Assembly (NCBI RefSeq): GCF_037996645.1
Contig: NZ_JBBMXV010000001.1
Location: 62,001 to 126,000, forward strand
Length of the DNA: 64,000 nt
Reading direction: 5' to 3'
Source of the DNA: Halalkalicoccus tibetensis
GTDB taxonomy: Archaea; Halobacteriota; Halobacteria; Halobacteriales; Halalkalicoccaceae
Part shown: positions 24,707 through 33,986 of the stretch, piece by piece
Layout: each line of letters begins with the position of its first letter
Position numbering within the stretch: position 1 is the first letter of the stretch
Made by a program: the position numbers and the translations under genes
The notes under the pieces: model-generated
Told to the model about the DNA's origin: nothing
The model's input: only the letters and a program-made list of their open reading frames with translations
Database searches by the model: none

Positions 24707-26035
24707 CTATGCCCAGTGATCGGGCCAGACCTCCGCCGCGCGCATGCCGGCCTCGGCGTCGTTCTCCCGGAGCCGTTCGCGTAGCTCGTCCTCGTCGACT
24801 CGCGGTGGTTCGGTCCCGGCGAGCTCGCGGACCAGCAGCGCGGTCAGGATCGCGTGCTCGCGGAGGTTCCGCGGATCGGCCTTATCGCGAGTGTCGGCAT
24901 GGGTGTGGCCCCAGCCCCGCCCGCGCTGTGCGCCGCTCGGGGCCTGGCTGTGGAGCTGGAGGGCGGGAACGCCGCGCTGGAGGAACGGCCAGTGGTCGCT
25001 GTAGGGGTGGGGATCGCGCGAGAAGGCGACCGGCTGGCCCCACTGTTCGCAGACTTCCTCGACCAGTCCCTCGACCCGCTCGGAGCCGTGGGTGTACGCC
25101 TGCAGGTTCCGGAAGCGGCCCGCGCCGTCGACGTTGACGATCGCGCGGACCGAATCGAGGTCGAGCGAGTCGGCGAGCGCGTCGGCGCCGATCAGCCCGA
25201 CCTCCTCGCAGCCGACGCCCGCGACCCGGATCCGACAGTCGAGCTCCATCTCCGAGAGAAGTCGGGCCGCGCCCGCGACGACGGAGATCCCACAGCCGTT
25301 GTCGAGCGCGCCCTCCGCGATGTCGTGGGCGTCGTAGTGCCCCAACAGGACGATCTCCTCGTTCTCCCCGCTCTCACCGAGGGTTCCGTGGACGTTCTGG
25401 CTCGATCCCGGCTCCGTGTCGGCCGCGACCGAGAGCTTTACACGTGCACCGCGCTCGGCGTAGTCGCTCAGCCACTCGCCAGTCTCCTTCGAGACGCCGA
25501 TGCCGGGCGCGGCGGCCTCGGCGTCGAAGCGCAGCGCGCCCGTCGGCGGGAGCTGGCCGGGGACGTGGTTCGCGAAGACGAACGCTTCTGCGCCCGCGGC
25601 GATCGCGTGGCCGAACTTCTCCATGCGGTGGACGAACCGCCCCTTCTCGGGGGGCGTGGTCGTGCTTGCGACGATGACCTTCCCCGCGACGTCGGCGGCT
25701 TCGATCTCGTCGGGCGTGCCGTAGCCGACGTCGACGAGCTCCCCCGAGACCTCGCCCGCCGCCGAGTACGGCAGCGCGAGCGCCTCGAAGGAGCGCTCGA
25801 CGGGCTCGGTGACCGCGAACTCGGTGCGCCCGCGGTCCCAGCGGTTCATGTCGAACTCCTCGATCCCCACCCCCTCGACGCCGCTCTCCTCGAAGCTCTC
25901 GGCGACGTACTCGGCGGCGCGGCGCTCGCCGGGATGGCCGCCCATTCGCTCGTCGAGCTCGGTCAGCCGGGTCAGAAGCTCCCAGCCGGTGTCGTCGTGC
26001 CACGCGCCTCCCAGCAGCGTGTCGATCTCCGTCAT
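24707..26035 (-). CDS. M28-family zinc aminopeptidase
   Basis: 442 residues from ATG 26035. The two-zinc ligands of M28 peptidases are readable: His233 and Asp235 (G-H-Y-D), Asp245 (A-L-D-N), the Glu277-Glu278 pair, Asp303 (N-V-D-G-A) and His377/His379 (G-H-T-H-A-D). Residues about 90-210 form a protease-associated (PA) insert. There is no signal peptide with this start, so the enzyme is probably intracellular. Upstream ATGs lie in promoter-like DNA shared with pepF and were not used. Confidence 0.88.
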   Translation of the reverse strand: MTEIDTLLGGAWHDDTGWELLTRLTELDERMGGHPGERRAAEYVAESFEESGVEGVGIEEFDMNRWDRGRTEFAVTEPVERSFEALALPYSAAGEVSGELVDVGYGTPDEIEAADVAGKVIVASTTTPPEKGRFVHRMEKFGHAIAAGAEAFVFANHVPGQLPPTGALRFDAEAAAPGIGVSKETGEWLSDYAERGARVKLSVAADTEPGSSQNVHGTLGESGENEEIVLLGHYDAHDIAEGALDNGCGISVVAGAARLLSEMELDCRIRVAGVGCEEVGLIGADALADSLDLDSVRAIVNVDGAGRFRNLQAYTHGSERVEGLVEEVCEQWGQPVAFSRDPHPYSDHWPFLQRGVPALQLHSQAPSGAQRGRGWGHTHADTRDKADPRNLREHAILTALLVRELAGTEPPRVDEDELRERLRENDAEAGMRAAEVWPDHWA

Positions 26036-26126
26036 ATCGGGGGCTCGCACGCCCGCCACATGGTCGTTGTGTTGCCGTGTCGGCGAACCGCTACTGTTTA
26101 GTCCGTACTGACGCCTACTGTGTGCC

Positions 26127-27917
26127 ATGAGTTCGGTTCCCGAGCGCGAGGAGCTCTCCGAGGAGTACACCTGGGACTTAGAGAGCATCTACGCGAGCGA
26201 CGACGACTGGGAGGCCGCCTACGAGGAGATCGAGGAACGGATCGAGGAGATCGAGGCCTACGAGGGGCGAACGACCGAGAGCGGCGAGACCCTCCACGAG
26301 CTGCTCTCGCTCCGCGAGGAGCTCATGCGCGAGCTCTCGCAGCTCGCGGCCTACGCGCGGATGCGCCGCGACGAGGACACCCGCGACCAGCAGTATCAGG
26401 CGCTGACCGCCCGCTCGCAGTCGCTGGCCTCCGAGGCCTCGAGCGCCGCGAGCTTCGTCGAGCCCGAGCTACAGCAACTCTCGGAGGACGAGCTCGCGGC
26501 GCTGATCGAGGAGGAGCCCGCCCTCGAGGAGTACGAGCACTACTTCGACGACGTGCTGCGGATGAAACCCCACACCCGCTCGGCGGAAGTCGAGGCGCTG
26601 CTCGCGGAGCTGGGCGAGGTGACGGGCGCCTCGGGCGAGATCTACAACATGCTCTCGAACGCGGACCTGGAGTTTCCCACGATCGAGGACCCCGACGGCG
26701 AGGCCGTCGAGGTCACGCAGGCGAACTTCACGAAGCTCCAGAAACATCAGGACAGGGAGTTCCGCCGCGAGGTCTACGAGGGCTTCTACGACACCTGGGA
26801 GGACGTCCGCAACACCGTCGGCAGCTCGTATAAGAACAGCGTGAAGGCCGACGTGAAGCTCGCGCGGGCGCGGGACTACGAGACGGCCCGCGAGGCGGCG
26901 CTCGACGGGCCCAACATCCCCGTGGAGGTCTACGACAACCTCGTCGACACGGTTCACGACAACCTCGACGTCCTGCACCGCCACGCCGACCTCAAGCGCG
27001 AGGCGCTCGGGGTCGACGAACTGCGGATGTGGGACCTCTACATGCCGGTCGCCGAAGGGGAAAGCCCCGACCTGGAGTACGACACGGCCGCAGACCACGT
27101 CGTCGAGGCGCTCGCGCCGCTGGGCGAGGAGTACCAGTCACGGGTCAGCGAGGGGCTGGACTCGCGGTGGGTCGACGTCTACGAGAACGCCGGCAAGCAG
27201 TCGGGCGCCTACTCCGGGGGGACGTACGACACCCAGCCGTTCATCCTGATGAACTACCAGGACGACATCCCCTCGATGTACACGCTGGCCCACGAACTGG
27301 GCCACTCGCTTCACTCGCAGCTCACCAGCGAGAACCAGCCGTACGTCTACAGCGGCTACGAGATCTTCGTCGCCGAGGTGGCCTCGACGGTGAACGAGGC
27401 GCTGCTGACCCGCCACCTGCTCGACACCGTCGAGGACGAACGGTTCCGGCTGCACGTGCTCAACGAGTACCTCGAACGGTTCCGGTCGACGCTCTATCGC
27501 CAGACGATGTTCGCGGAGTTCGAGCACCGTGCCCACGAGATCGACGAGGAGGGCGAGGCGCTCACGCCCGACCGGCTCGACGAGCTCTACGGCGAGCTCA
27601 AAGGCGAGTTCTACGAGCCCGCGGCGGTCGACGACCGGATCGCCCGCGAGTGGATGCGCATCCCCCACTTCTACCGGGCGTACTACGTCTACCAGTACGC
27701 GACGGGGATCAGCGCAGCGGTCGCGCTCTCGCGGAAGATCCTCGAGGAGGGCGAGTCCGCCGCCGCCGATTACCGCGAGTTCCTGCGCTCGGGCTCGACG
27801 GAGTATCCCCTCGAGCTGCTCGAGGTCGCGGGCGTCGACATGCGCTCGCCCGAGCCCATCGAGGACGCCCTCGGGGTCTACGACGAGTACGTCGAGGAGA
27901 TGGCGTCGCTACTCTGA
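26127..27917 (+). CDS. pepF: Oligoendopeptidase F (M3 metallopeptidase)
   Basis: 596 residues, the normal length. The zinc motif H-E-L-G-H is at 389-393, within T-L-A-H-E-L-G-H-S-L-H, and the third ligand Glu is in the following F-V-A-E-V-A-S-T-V-N-E. The N-terminal E-E-Y-T-W-D-L region is conserved in PepF. It degrades short peptides in the cytosol, plausibly those released by the proteasome whose ATPase is the next gene. Confidence 0.95.
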   Translation: MSSVPEREELSEEYTWDLESIYASDDDWEAAYEEIEERIEEIEAYEGRTTESGETLHELLSLREELMRELSQLAAYARMRRDEDTRDQQYQALTARSQSLASEASSAASFVEPELQQLSEDELAALIEEEPALEEYEHYFDDVLRMKPHTRSAEVEALLAELGEVTGASGEIYNMLSNADLEFPTIEDPDGEAVEVTQANFTKLQKHQDREFRREVYEGFYDTWEDVRNTVGSSYKNSVKADVKLARARDYETAREAALDGPNIPVEVYDNLVDTVHDNLDVLHRHADLKREALGVDELRMWDLYMPVAEGESPDLEYDTAADHVVEALAPLGEEYQSRVSEGLDSRWVDVYENAGKQSGAYSGGTYDTQPFILMNYQDDIPSMYTLAHELGHSLHSQLTSENQPYVYSGYEIFVAEVASTVNEALLTRHLLDTVEDERFRLHVLNEYLERFRSTLYRQTMFAEFEHRAHEIDEEGEALTPDRLDELYGELKGEFYEPAAVDDRIAREWMRIPHFYRAYYVYQYATGISAAVALSRKILEEGESAAADYREFLRSGSTEYPLELLEVAGVDMRSPEPIEDALGVYDEYVEEMASLL

Positions 27918-27942
27918 GAGATCGGCCGCCACCCAAAGGCAC

Positions 27943-27948
27943 TTTTAA
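27943..27948 (+). promoter_or_regulatory. TATA box of the PAN gene
   Basis: TTTTAA is centred about 27 bp before ATG 27973, which suggests a leaderless transcript and supports that start over the GTG at 27961. Confidence 0.5.
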
Positions 27949-27972
27949 CGCGGTTACCTAGTGGGGATAGCA

Positions 27973-29190
27973 ATGGCCCACAGCCCCTCTGTCCCTGAGC
28001 GCCCGCATCTCGACCTCGACCCCGAGATGCCCGAGGGAGAGCAGCTCGACGCCCTGCGCGAGCACTACGTCGACCTCGTGCGTATCAACGACCAGCTCGA
28101 GGAGCGCATCGAGGACGCCGACGACCGCCGCGAGACGCTTCACGACCGGGTCGACGAGCTCGAGCGCGAGAACAGCGCGCTCAAGACCGCCTCGCTGTAC
28201 GTCGCGACCGTCGAGGAGTTCACCGACGACGGCGCGATCGTCAAACAGCACGGCACGAACCAGGAGGTGCTGACCGAGATGGACGCCTCGCTCGCCGAGG
28301 ATCTCGAGGCCGGCGACCGCGTCGCGGTCAACGACTCCTTCGGCGTCGAGACGGCCCTCGACGTCGAGACCGACGCCCGCGCCCAGGCGATGACCGTCGA
28401 CCGCAGCCCCGAGGTCGAGTACGCCGACATCGGGGGGATCGACGAGCAGATCCGCGAGGTCCGCGAGGCCGTCGAGGACCCGCTCACGAACCCCACGCAG
28501 TTCGAGGAGGTCGGGATCGAGCCGCCGGGCGGCGTCCTGCTGCACGGGCCGCCAGGTACCGGGAAGACGATGCTCGCGAAGGCCGTCGCCAACGAGACCG
28601 ACGCCACCTTCATCAAGATGGCCGGCTCCGAGCTCGTCCAGAAGTTCATCGGCGAGGGCGCGCGGCTCGTTCGCGACCTCTTCGAGCTCGCGCGCGAACA
28701 CGAGCCGGCGATCGTCTTCATCGACGAGATCGACGCGATCGCCGCCACGCGGACGGAGTCGAAGACTTCCGGTGACGCCGAGGTCCAGCGGACGATGATG
28801 CAGCTCCTCTCGGAGATGGACGGGTTCGACGAGCGCGGCGAGGTACGCATCATCGCCGCCACGAACCGCTTCGACATGCTCGATCGCGCGATCCTCCGTC
28901 CGGGTCGGTTCGACCGCCTCATCGAGGTGCCCGAGCCCGACGTCGAGGGTCGCGAACGGATCATCGAGATCCACACCGACGGGATGAACGTCGCCGACAC
29001 GGTCGACTTCGAGGAGCTGGCCGAGGAGACCGCCGGCTTCAGCGGCGCGGAGCTCGCGAGCCTCTGTACGGAGGCGGGGATGTTCGCCATCCGCGACGAC
29101 CGCACCGAGGTCACCACCGCGGACTTCGAGGAGGCGCTCGCGAAGGTCTCGACCGACGCCGAGAACGACACGCGCTACTACGTCTACTGA
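27973..29190 (+). CDS. pan: Proteasome-activating nucleotidase (PAN)
   Basis: 405 residues. An N-terminal coiled coil (about 25-75) is followed by an OB domain (about 75-140) and an AAA+ ATPase with Walker A G-P-P-G-T-G-K-T at 192-199, Walker B I-V-F-I-D-E-I-D, and an arginine-finger region R-P-G-R-F-D-R. PAN unfolds substrates for the 20S proteasome. The C-terminus is R-Y-Y-V-Y, so the penultimate residue is Val rather than the Tyr of a strict HbYX motif. It lies 55 bp after pepF. Confidence 0.95.
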   Translation: MAHSPSVPERPHLDLDPEMPEGEQLDALREHYVDLVRINDQLEERIEDADDRRETLHDRVDELERENSALKTASLYVATVEEFTDDGAIVKQHGTNQEVLTEMDASLAEDLEAGDRVAVNDSFGVETALDVETDARAQAMTVDRSPEVEYADIGGIDEQIREVREAVEDPLTNPTQFEEVGIEPPGGVLLHGPPGTGKTMLAKAVANETDATFIKMAGSELVQKFIGEGARLVRDLFELAREHEPAIVFIDEIDAIAATRTESKTSGDAEVQRTMMQLLSEMDGFDERGEVRIIAATNRFDMLDRAILRPGRFDRLIEVPEPDVEGRERIIEIHTDGMNVADTVDFEELAEETAGFSGAELASLCTEAGMFAIRDDRTEVTTADFEEALAKVSTDAENDTRYYVY

Positions 29191-29252
29191 GCGGCGACGG
29201 GCCGCTGCCGACGGATCGAACCCCCTTTTCCCGCTCGTCCCGAGGATCGGAC

Positions 29253-29720
29253 ATGGAGATCCGCATCGTCAGGGGGAGCGCCACCGCCCCCACGGAGATG
29301 GCCTCGTACGACGCCGCCCTCGCCGAGGCCGGGGTCCACAACTACAACCTCACGCACGTCTCTTCGGTCGTTCCCGCCGACGCGACCGTCGAGTTCGTCG
29401 ATACGGCCCCCGACCTCGGCGCGATCGGCGAGGGGCTCACCGTCGTCGAGGCCCGCGCGACCAGCGCCGCCCGCCCGGTCAGCGCCGCCCTCGCCTGGGG
29501 CCGTGAGGAGGATGGGCCGGGGCTGTTCTATGAGGCCGGTGGCGAGGAACCCGCCGATCGGACCCGCGAGCGCGTCGAGCGCGGGCTCGAAGCCGGCCGG
29601 GAGCTCCGGGACTGGTCGTTCCCCGACACCGATTCGGCCGCCGCCCACGCGGCCCCCGACGGGGGGTTCGCGACGGCCGTGGTCCTCGCGGTCTACGGCG
29701 AGGGGCGCCCGATCAGATAG
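29253..29720 (+). CDS. pdaD: Pyruvoyl-dependent arginine decarboxylase
   Basis: 155 residues. The self-cleaving V-S-S-V-V-P segment places the cleavage between Ser37 and Ser38, with Ser38 becoming the pyruvoyl group. The later G-L-F-Y-E-A-G-G segment with a Glu is typical. It makes agmatine from arginine. In haloarchaea agmatine is needed for agmatidine in tRNA-Ile2 and for polyamines. It lies 62 bp after PAN on the same strand. Confidence 0.93.
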   Translation: MEIRIVRGSATAPTEMASYDAALAEAGVHNYNLTHVSSVVPADATVEFVDTAPDLGAIGEGLTVVEARATSAARPVSAALAWGREEDGPGLFYEAGGEEPADRTRERVERGLEAGRELRDWSFPDTDSAAAHAAPDGGFATAVVLAVYGEGRPIR

Positions 29721-29760
29721 GCGCTCCATAACTATCGCTTGCCCGTCATATAGTTCCGGT

Positions 29761-30510
29761 ATGAAGCGCAGGCAGGTACTCGGCGGCGTCGCCGGGGCCG
29801 TCGCCCTCTCGATGGGCGGCTGTCTCGGGAGCGCACGCGAGGAGTACCCGTGGCCGGTGGTCGAGGAGGAGTCGCTCGACGGATGGGAGCGCCTGAGCGA
29901 GCGAACGGACGAGTACGACGTCTCCTATCGGGGGATCGACGCGCTCTCGGTACACGAGCGGGGCCATACCTACGACTACGTCGAGCTCCGCGAGTCGGTG
30001 GCAGATCTCACGGACGAGGAGATCGATCGCAGTCTCGCGCGGTTCGGGGTCTCGCGCCTGACGCTCGAGGGGATCGGACGCCGGTTGGCCACCCCCGAGC
30101 GGCTCGTCGACGACGCCATGCGCGGGGTCGAATCGCGGTTCGAGAGCCGCGGGATCGAGTCGGTCGAACGCGTCGATCCGGTCGAGCCGCTCCCGGAGGT
30201 CGACGGCGAGATCGTCGAGTACCGCGGCGAGACCGCCGTCCCGTCGTTCTCCCGGGAGATCAGTGCCTACAGCCTCTCGACGACGATCGGATTCGACGAG
30301 GGATCGCTCGACACTGAGGGCGTGTTCGCGGTCTGGAAGCCCGAGGACGACACCGCCTACGTCGCCGGCGGGATGTACCCCGCCGAGGGCGCCCTCGAGT
30401 CGTTCGTCCCCGACACGGGGGGGTTCGACGTCGCGAGCGCCCTCGGACTGGAGGTCGACCCCGCCGAGTTCCGCGCGGAGATCGTCGCGCTGATCGAGGC
30501 GACCGGATGA
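29761..30510 (+). CDS. Tat lipoprotein, DUF6517-like
   Basis: 249 residues. The Tat lipoprotein signal K-R-R-Q-V-L-G-G-V-A-G-A (residues 2-13) and lipobox M-G-G-C place the lipidated Cys at residue 21. The mature domain is mixed alpha/beta and acidic, with no Cys. It resembles haloarchaeal DUF6517 proteins, from memory. It should be anchored on the outer face of the membrane. Function unknown. Confidence 0.75.
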   Translation: MKRRQVLGGVAGAVALSMGGCLGSAREEYPWPVVEEESLDGWERLSERTDEYDVSYRGIDALSVHERGHTYDYVELRESVADLTDEEIDRSLARFGVSRLTLEGIGRRLATPERLVDDAMRGVESRFESRGIESVERVDPVEPLPEVDGEIVEYRGETAVPSFSREISAYSLSTTIGFDEGSLDTEGVFAVWKPEDDTAYVAGGMYPAEGALESFVPDTGGFDVASALGLEVDPAEFRAEIVALIEATG

Positions 30511-30562
30511 CGGGGCGACGGACTTTTGCCGTGAAGGCCCGTAGCGCGGGTGGTTGCTGTTC

Positions 30563-30949
30563 ATGAACGGAAACACGCCGTACGCTGGGTCGCCGGGGAC
30601 GACGAACGCCGGACAGCGCATGCCGGAGGAGGTGCCCGACCTCACGGCGGATCAACGCCGGACGCTTCGTGCGGACCTCTCGGCGATCACCCGCCGCGTC
30701 CGGGAGTACCTGCCCGACGAGTACGCCGTCGGCGCCGAGGTCAGCCAGGGTCAGAGCGGCCCCGAGGCGATGGTCGCCGTCCAGCCGCCGATCGGCCACC
30801 CGATCAGTGCCGGCTTTCAGCCCGACCTCGAGAGCGAGGAGTACATCACCGAGAACGACCGCGAGGAGGTCGCCCGCGGGCTCGCCGCGAGCGCCGCCCT
30901 CCAGGTCAAACACGCCATCAACGACGACGTCTCGCCGACCGCGCGGTAG
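30563..30949 (+). CDS. Conserved haloarchaeal protein (DUF5811-like)
   Basis: 128 residues, soluble. N-T-P-Y-A-G-S-P-G-T-T-N-A-G-Q-R-M-P (residues 4-21) is a distinctive conserved N-terminus; the rest includes A-V-Q-P-P-I-G-H-P-I-S-A-G-F. I associate it with DUF5811, from memory. It ends two bases before the JAMM gene, so the two are coupled. A link to desampylation is only suggested by this position. Confidence 0.75.
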   Translation: MNGNTPYAGSPGTTNAGQRMPEEVPDLTADQRRTLRADLSAITRRVREYLPDEYAVGAEVSQGQSGPEAMVAVQPPIGHPISAGFQPDLESEEYITENDREEVARGLAASAALQVKHAINDDVSPTAR

Positions 30950-30951
30950 GC

Positions 30952-31350
30952 GTGGCGCCGCCCCTCTCGTTCTCGCGCGACGCGTACGACTCGCTTCTCG
31001 CCCACGCGCGCGAGGGCGCGCCCGAGGAGATCTGTGGCGTCCTCGGCGGGAGCGATGGGGTCGTCCGCTCGACCCATCGCGTGCCGAACGTCGCCGATAT
31101 CCCGAGAACGCGCTACGAGCTCGACCCCGAAGAACAGTTGACGGCGATCGAGGCCGTCGAATCCGACGGCGAGCTCCTCGGCTTCTACCACTCCCATCCC
31201 GCAGGTCCCCCGGAGCCGAGCGCGACGGACCGCGCACGGGCGACGTGGGCCGACGCCTACTACGTCATCGTTTCGCTGCCGGAGGAGTCGGTGACGGCGT
31301 GGTACTGGACCGGCGAGGAGTTCGTCGCTACGGACGTCCGCGTCGAGTGA
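30952..31350 (+). CDS. JAMM/MPN+ metalloprotease (desampylase family)
   Basis: 132 residues with GTG start. The JAMM motif is complete: Glu26 (E-E-I-C-G-V-L), then His80-x-His82 (Y-H-S-H-P), Ser90 and Asp93 (P-S-A-T-D). Stand-alone archaeal MPN+ proteins of this size include HvJAMM1, which removes SAMP modifiers from target proteins and cleaves after the diglycine. It is coupled to the DUF5811-like gene and lies in the PAN neighbourhood; a SAMP1-type gene is at 53627. Confidence 0.88.
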   Translation: MAPPLSFSRDAYDSLLAHAREGAPEEICGVLGGSDGVVRSTHRVPNVADIPRTRYELDPEEQLTAIEAVESDGELLGFYHSHPAGPPEPSATDRARATWADAYYVIVSLPEESVTAWYWTGEEFVATDVRVE

Positions 31351-31351
31351 G

Positions 31352-33157
31352 CTACTTGCCCCAGAAGGGATCGCGGCGGCGCTGCTTGTCGAGGTACATC
31401 TGGAGTACCTCGCGTTCGTCGGCCGGGATGTCCTCGGTGAGCTCCTGTTCGAGGATCTTCGCGTGTTTCTCGGGGATCTCGACCCAGAGCTCGTCGCCCT
31501 CCTCGATCTGCCTGCCGACCGTGGGGCCGTCGATGGCGACGCTGACGCGTTTGCCCTGGCGTGCCTCGTCGACGTCATCGCCCTGTTCCTGGATCCCCTT
31601 GACCTGGCCCACCCGTTTGGGCTCGTTGCCCTCGAACTTCGCGACCTGAGCGTTGTTCCGCACCGTTCCCCCGAGGATTTCGACGCCCACCACGGCGGGG
31701 TCGTTCTGGCGGAACGTGTGGTCCATCAGCAGCTGGAACCGGCCCGGTCGGGTGATGTTCTCGAGGATCGTCTCCTGCTGCGCTCTGCGAGAATCCTCGA
31801 CGAACTCGTCGTACTCCTCGACGAGCTGGTAAATGACGTCGTCGCGGAAGACCTTCACCTCGCTCTCCTCGGCGCTGCGGTTCGCGTCGCCGAGCACCTC
31901 GACGTTGAACCCCAGTATCGTCCGGTGGATCGGCTCGTCGGCGGTGCTCGCGATCGAGATGTCCCGCGGCGCGATATCGCCGACCTCCGCGCGCATGACC
32001 GGGATCTCCGCCTCCTTGAGCGCGTTCGCCATCGCCTCGAGGCTGCCGAGGGTGTCGGCCTTGACGACGACACCCTCTTCCTCGGTGCTCACCTCGACCT
32101 CCGCGAGTTCGGCCTCGACCTCGCCGACGACGTCGTCGATGTCGCGGTCGCGCACCACGCGGACCGGCGCGCCGGCCATCGCCTCCTCGAGGTCGGGGGC
32201 GGCGATCTTCAGCCCGGCCGCGGCCCCGACCTCGTCGACCCGGTCGAACCGGCTCTCGGCGCGGATCTCCGCCAGGGGTCGGGGCTGGAGCAGCGCGCGA
32301 ACGTCCGTGACGATCGGCTCCTGGGTCCCCCCGACGACGATCGTTTCGTCCTCCCTGACGGTGCCGTCGTACAGCACGACGTCGACGGTCGCGCCGAACC
32401 CCTTCTCGTCCTTCACCTCGAGGACCGTTCCCGCACCGGGTCCCGCGACGTCGATCTCCATGGCGTCCTTCATGTAGCGCTGGGAGAGGCCCATGAGCAC
32501 GGTCAGGAGGTCGGGCACCCCTTCGCCGGTCATCGCGCTGACGGGGACGACCCCGACGTTCTTCTGGAAGTCCTGGACCCGCCAGTAGAGATCGGCCGAG
32601 AAGCCGTGATCCGAGAGCTCGCCGATGAGCTCGTAGAGCCGTTCGTCGAGCCGCGATCGCGCCCGGTCGCTCTGGGCGTCGTAGGTCTGCTGGACGGGAC
32701 TGTCCTCGCGGGGGTTCCAGCCCGCGACCGTGTCGATCTTGTTCGCGGCGACCACGAACGGCGTCGAGGAGTCCTGCAGGATGTTGATCGCTTCGATGGT
32801 TTGGGGCTGGAAGCCGTCGGTGACGTCGACGACGAGGATCGCGATGTCCGCGAGCGCGCCGCCCCTGGATCGAAGCGTGGTAAACGAGTGGTGGCCCGGC
32901 GTGTCGATGAAGAGCAAGCCCGGGAGATCGAAGTCGTCGGGGTCGACGAGGCTCCCCGCGACCCGCGAGACGGTGTCGAGAGGCACCGCGGTCGCCCCGA
33001 TGTGCTGGGTGATCGCGCCGGCTTCGCCCTCGATCACCGCCGAGCCGCGGATCTTATCGAGCAAGCTAGTCTTTCCGTGATCGACGTGTCCGAGGACGGC
33101 GACGATCGGCGTTCTGAGCCCCGACGACGAGGTCCGTGTTGTATCTGTGTCCGACAT
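31352..33157 (-). CDS. infB: Translation initiation factor IF-2 (aIF5B)
   Basis: 601 residues, the archaeal/eukaryotic-type IF5B without the long bacterial N-terminus. The G1 motif G-H-V-D-H-G-K-T is at 23-30, with G2 to G4 motifs (I-G-A-T, D-T-P-G-H, N-K-I-D) following. It promotes subunit joining at initiation. The C-terminus ends in a basic helix, as usual. Confidence 0.96.
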   Translation of the reverse strand: MSDTDTTRTSSSGLRTPIVAVLGHVDHGKTSLLDKIRGSAVIEGEAGAITQHIGATAVPLDTVSRVAGSLVDPDDFDLPGLLFIDTPGHHSFTTLRSRGGALADIAILVVDVTDGFQPQTIEAINILQDSSTPFVVAANKIDTVAGWNPREDSPVQQTYDAQSDRARSRLDERLYELIGELSDHGFSADLYWRVQDFQKNVGVVPVSAMTGEGVPDLLTVLMGLSQRYMKDAMEIDVAGPGAGTVLEVKDEKGFGATVDVVLYDGTVREDETIVVGGTQEPIVTDVRALLQPRPLAEIRAESRFDRVDEVGAAAGLKIAAPDLEEAMAGAPVRVVRDRDIDDVVGEVEAELAEVEVSTEEEGVVVKADTLGSLEAMANALKEAEIPVMRAEVGDIAPRDISIASTADEPIHRTILGFNVEVLGDANRSAEESEVKVFRDDVIYQLVEEYDEFVEDSRRAQQETILENITRPGRFQLLMDHTFRQNDPAVVGVEILGGTVRNNAQVAKFEGNEPKRVGQVKGIQEQGDDVDEARQGKRVSVAIDGPTVGRQIEEGDELWVEIPEKHAKILEQELTEDIPADEREVLQMYLDKQRRRDPFWGK

Positions 33158-33251
33158 CCTACCACCCGAGAAGTTCGTGTCCTACCCGAACGGGGCGCGG
33201 TAGTTAAGTCCATCGTAGCCCGCTCGAGCGCCGGAAACGGGCCCCGTGGCG

Positions 33252-33259
33252 TTTATAAG
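33252..33259 (+). promoter_or_regulatory. TATA box of the PRC-barrel gene
   Basis: TTTATAAG is centred about 27 bp before ATG 33282, which predicts a leaderless transcript covering the PRC-barrel gene and nob1. Confidence 0.6.
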
Positions 33260-33281
33260 TATCGGCTCTCTTCTGTGGGGT

Positions 33282-33527
33282 ATGTCCGAAATACTGGCGG
33301 AGAACCTCTCCGGGAAGGCGGTCATGGGCGCCGACGGCGCCGAGCTCGGGATGCTGTACAACATCACGATGGACATCAAGAGCGGCGAGCTTCACGACCT
33401 GGTAATCACCCCGAACGACGAGATCACTCCGGCGGACCTCGGCCTCGAACTCGACGAGGAGGAGCGGCTCCGAATGCCCGTCAACCGCGTGCAGGCCGTC
33501 AAAGACTACATCGTCGTCCAGCGTTAA
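33282..33527 (+). CDS. PRC-barrel domain protein
   Basis: 81 residues forming a single PRC-barrel: L-S-G-K-A-V-M-G-A-D-G-A-E-L-G (residues 9-23), then D-I-K-S-G-E-L-H-D-L-V-I and the closing V-K-D-Y-I-V-V. PRC-barrels occur in RimM and in archaeal CdpA-like division proteins and bind protein partners. Here it directly precedes nob1 (the TAA abuts the next ATG), so a role near 16S rRNA maturation is an inference from context. Confidence 0.85.
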   Translation: MSEILAENLSGKAVMGADGAELGMLYNITMDIKSGELHDLVITPNDEITPADLGLELDEEERLRMPVNRVQAVKDYIVVQR

Positions 33528-33986
33528 ATGCACGTTCTCGATTCCTCGGCGTTCATCCACGAGTACCACACCACGGAGCAGACCGCGAGCATCCCGCTCG
33601 TTCGCGAGGAGCTCGAAGACGAGAGCGCCTACCGCTACGACGCGATAGAGGGTTCGGGGATGCATATCCATATCCCCACCGACGAGACGATCGACACCGT
33701 CCGCCGGGCGGCCGCGGAGCTGGGCGACCTCGAGGAGCTCTCGGGGACGGACATCCGCCTCGTCGCGACGACCTTCGAGCTCGACGGCACCCTCGTCACC
33801 GACGACTACGCGATGCAGAACGTCGCCGAGAAGCTGAACGTCGACGTCGAGGTGATCGCCCGAGAGGGGATCTCCGAACAGCGCCGCTGGACGTTCCAGT
33901 GTCAGGGCTGTGGCCGGGAGTTCGACGAACAGCACGACCGCTGTGAGGTCTGCGGAAGCCGGCTCGCGCGCAAGAACCCGACCTAA
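33528..33986 (+). CDS. nob1: Nob1-type ribosome-maturation endonuclease (PIN domain plus zinc ribbon)
   Basis: 152 residues. The PIN domain opens M-H-V-L-D-S-S-A-F-I with Asp5; further acidic residues Asp75, Asp92 and Asp93 complete the metal site. The C-terminal zinc ribbon has C-Q-G-C (125/128) and C-E-V-C (139/142). Nob1 cleaves the 3' end of pre-16S rRNA. It is immediately downstream of the PRC-barrel gene. Its stop overlaps by 3 bp the stop of a tiny convergent gene. Confidence 0.92.
   Translation: MHVLDSSAFIHEYHTTEQTASIPLVREELEDESAYRYDAIEGSGMHIHIPTDETIDTVRRAAAELGDLEELSGTDIRLVATTFELDGTLVTDDYAMQNVAEKLNVDVEVIAREGISEQRRWTFQCQGCGREFDEQHDRCEVCGSRLARKNPT

Noticed and set aside
31463-33946. 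Long open frame on the + strand opposite infB (over 800 codons)
   Set aside because: It is the antisense of aIF5B in G+C-rich DNA, where stop codons are rare. Composition is Arg/Val/His-rich and no domain is seen.
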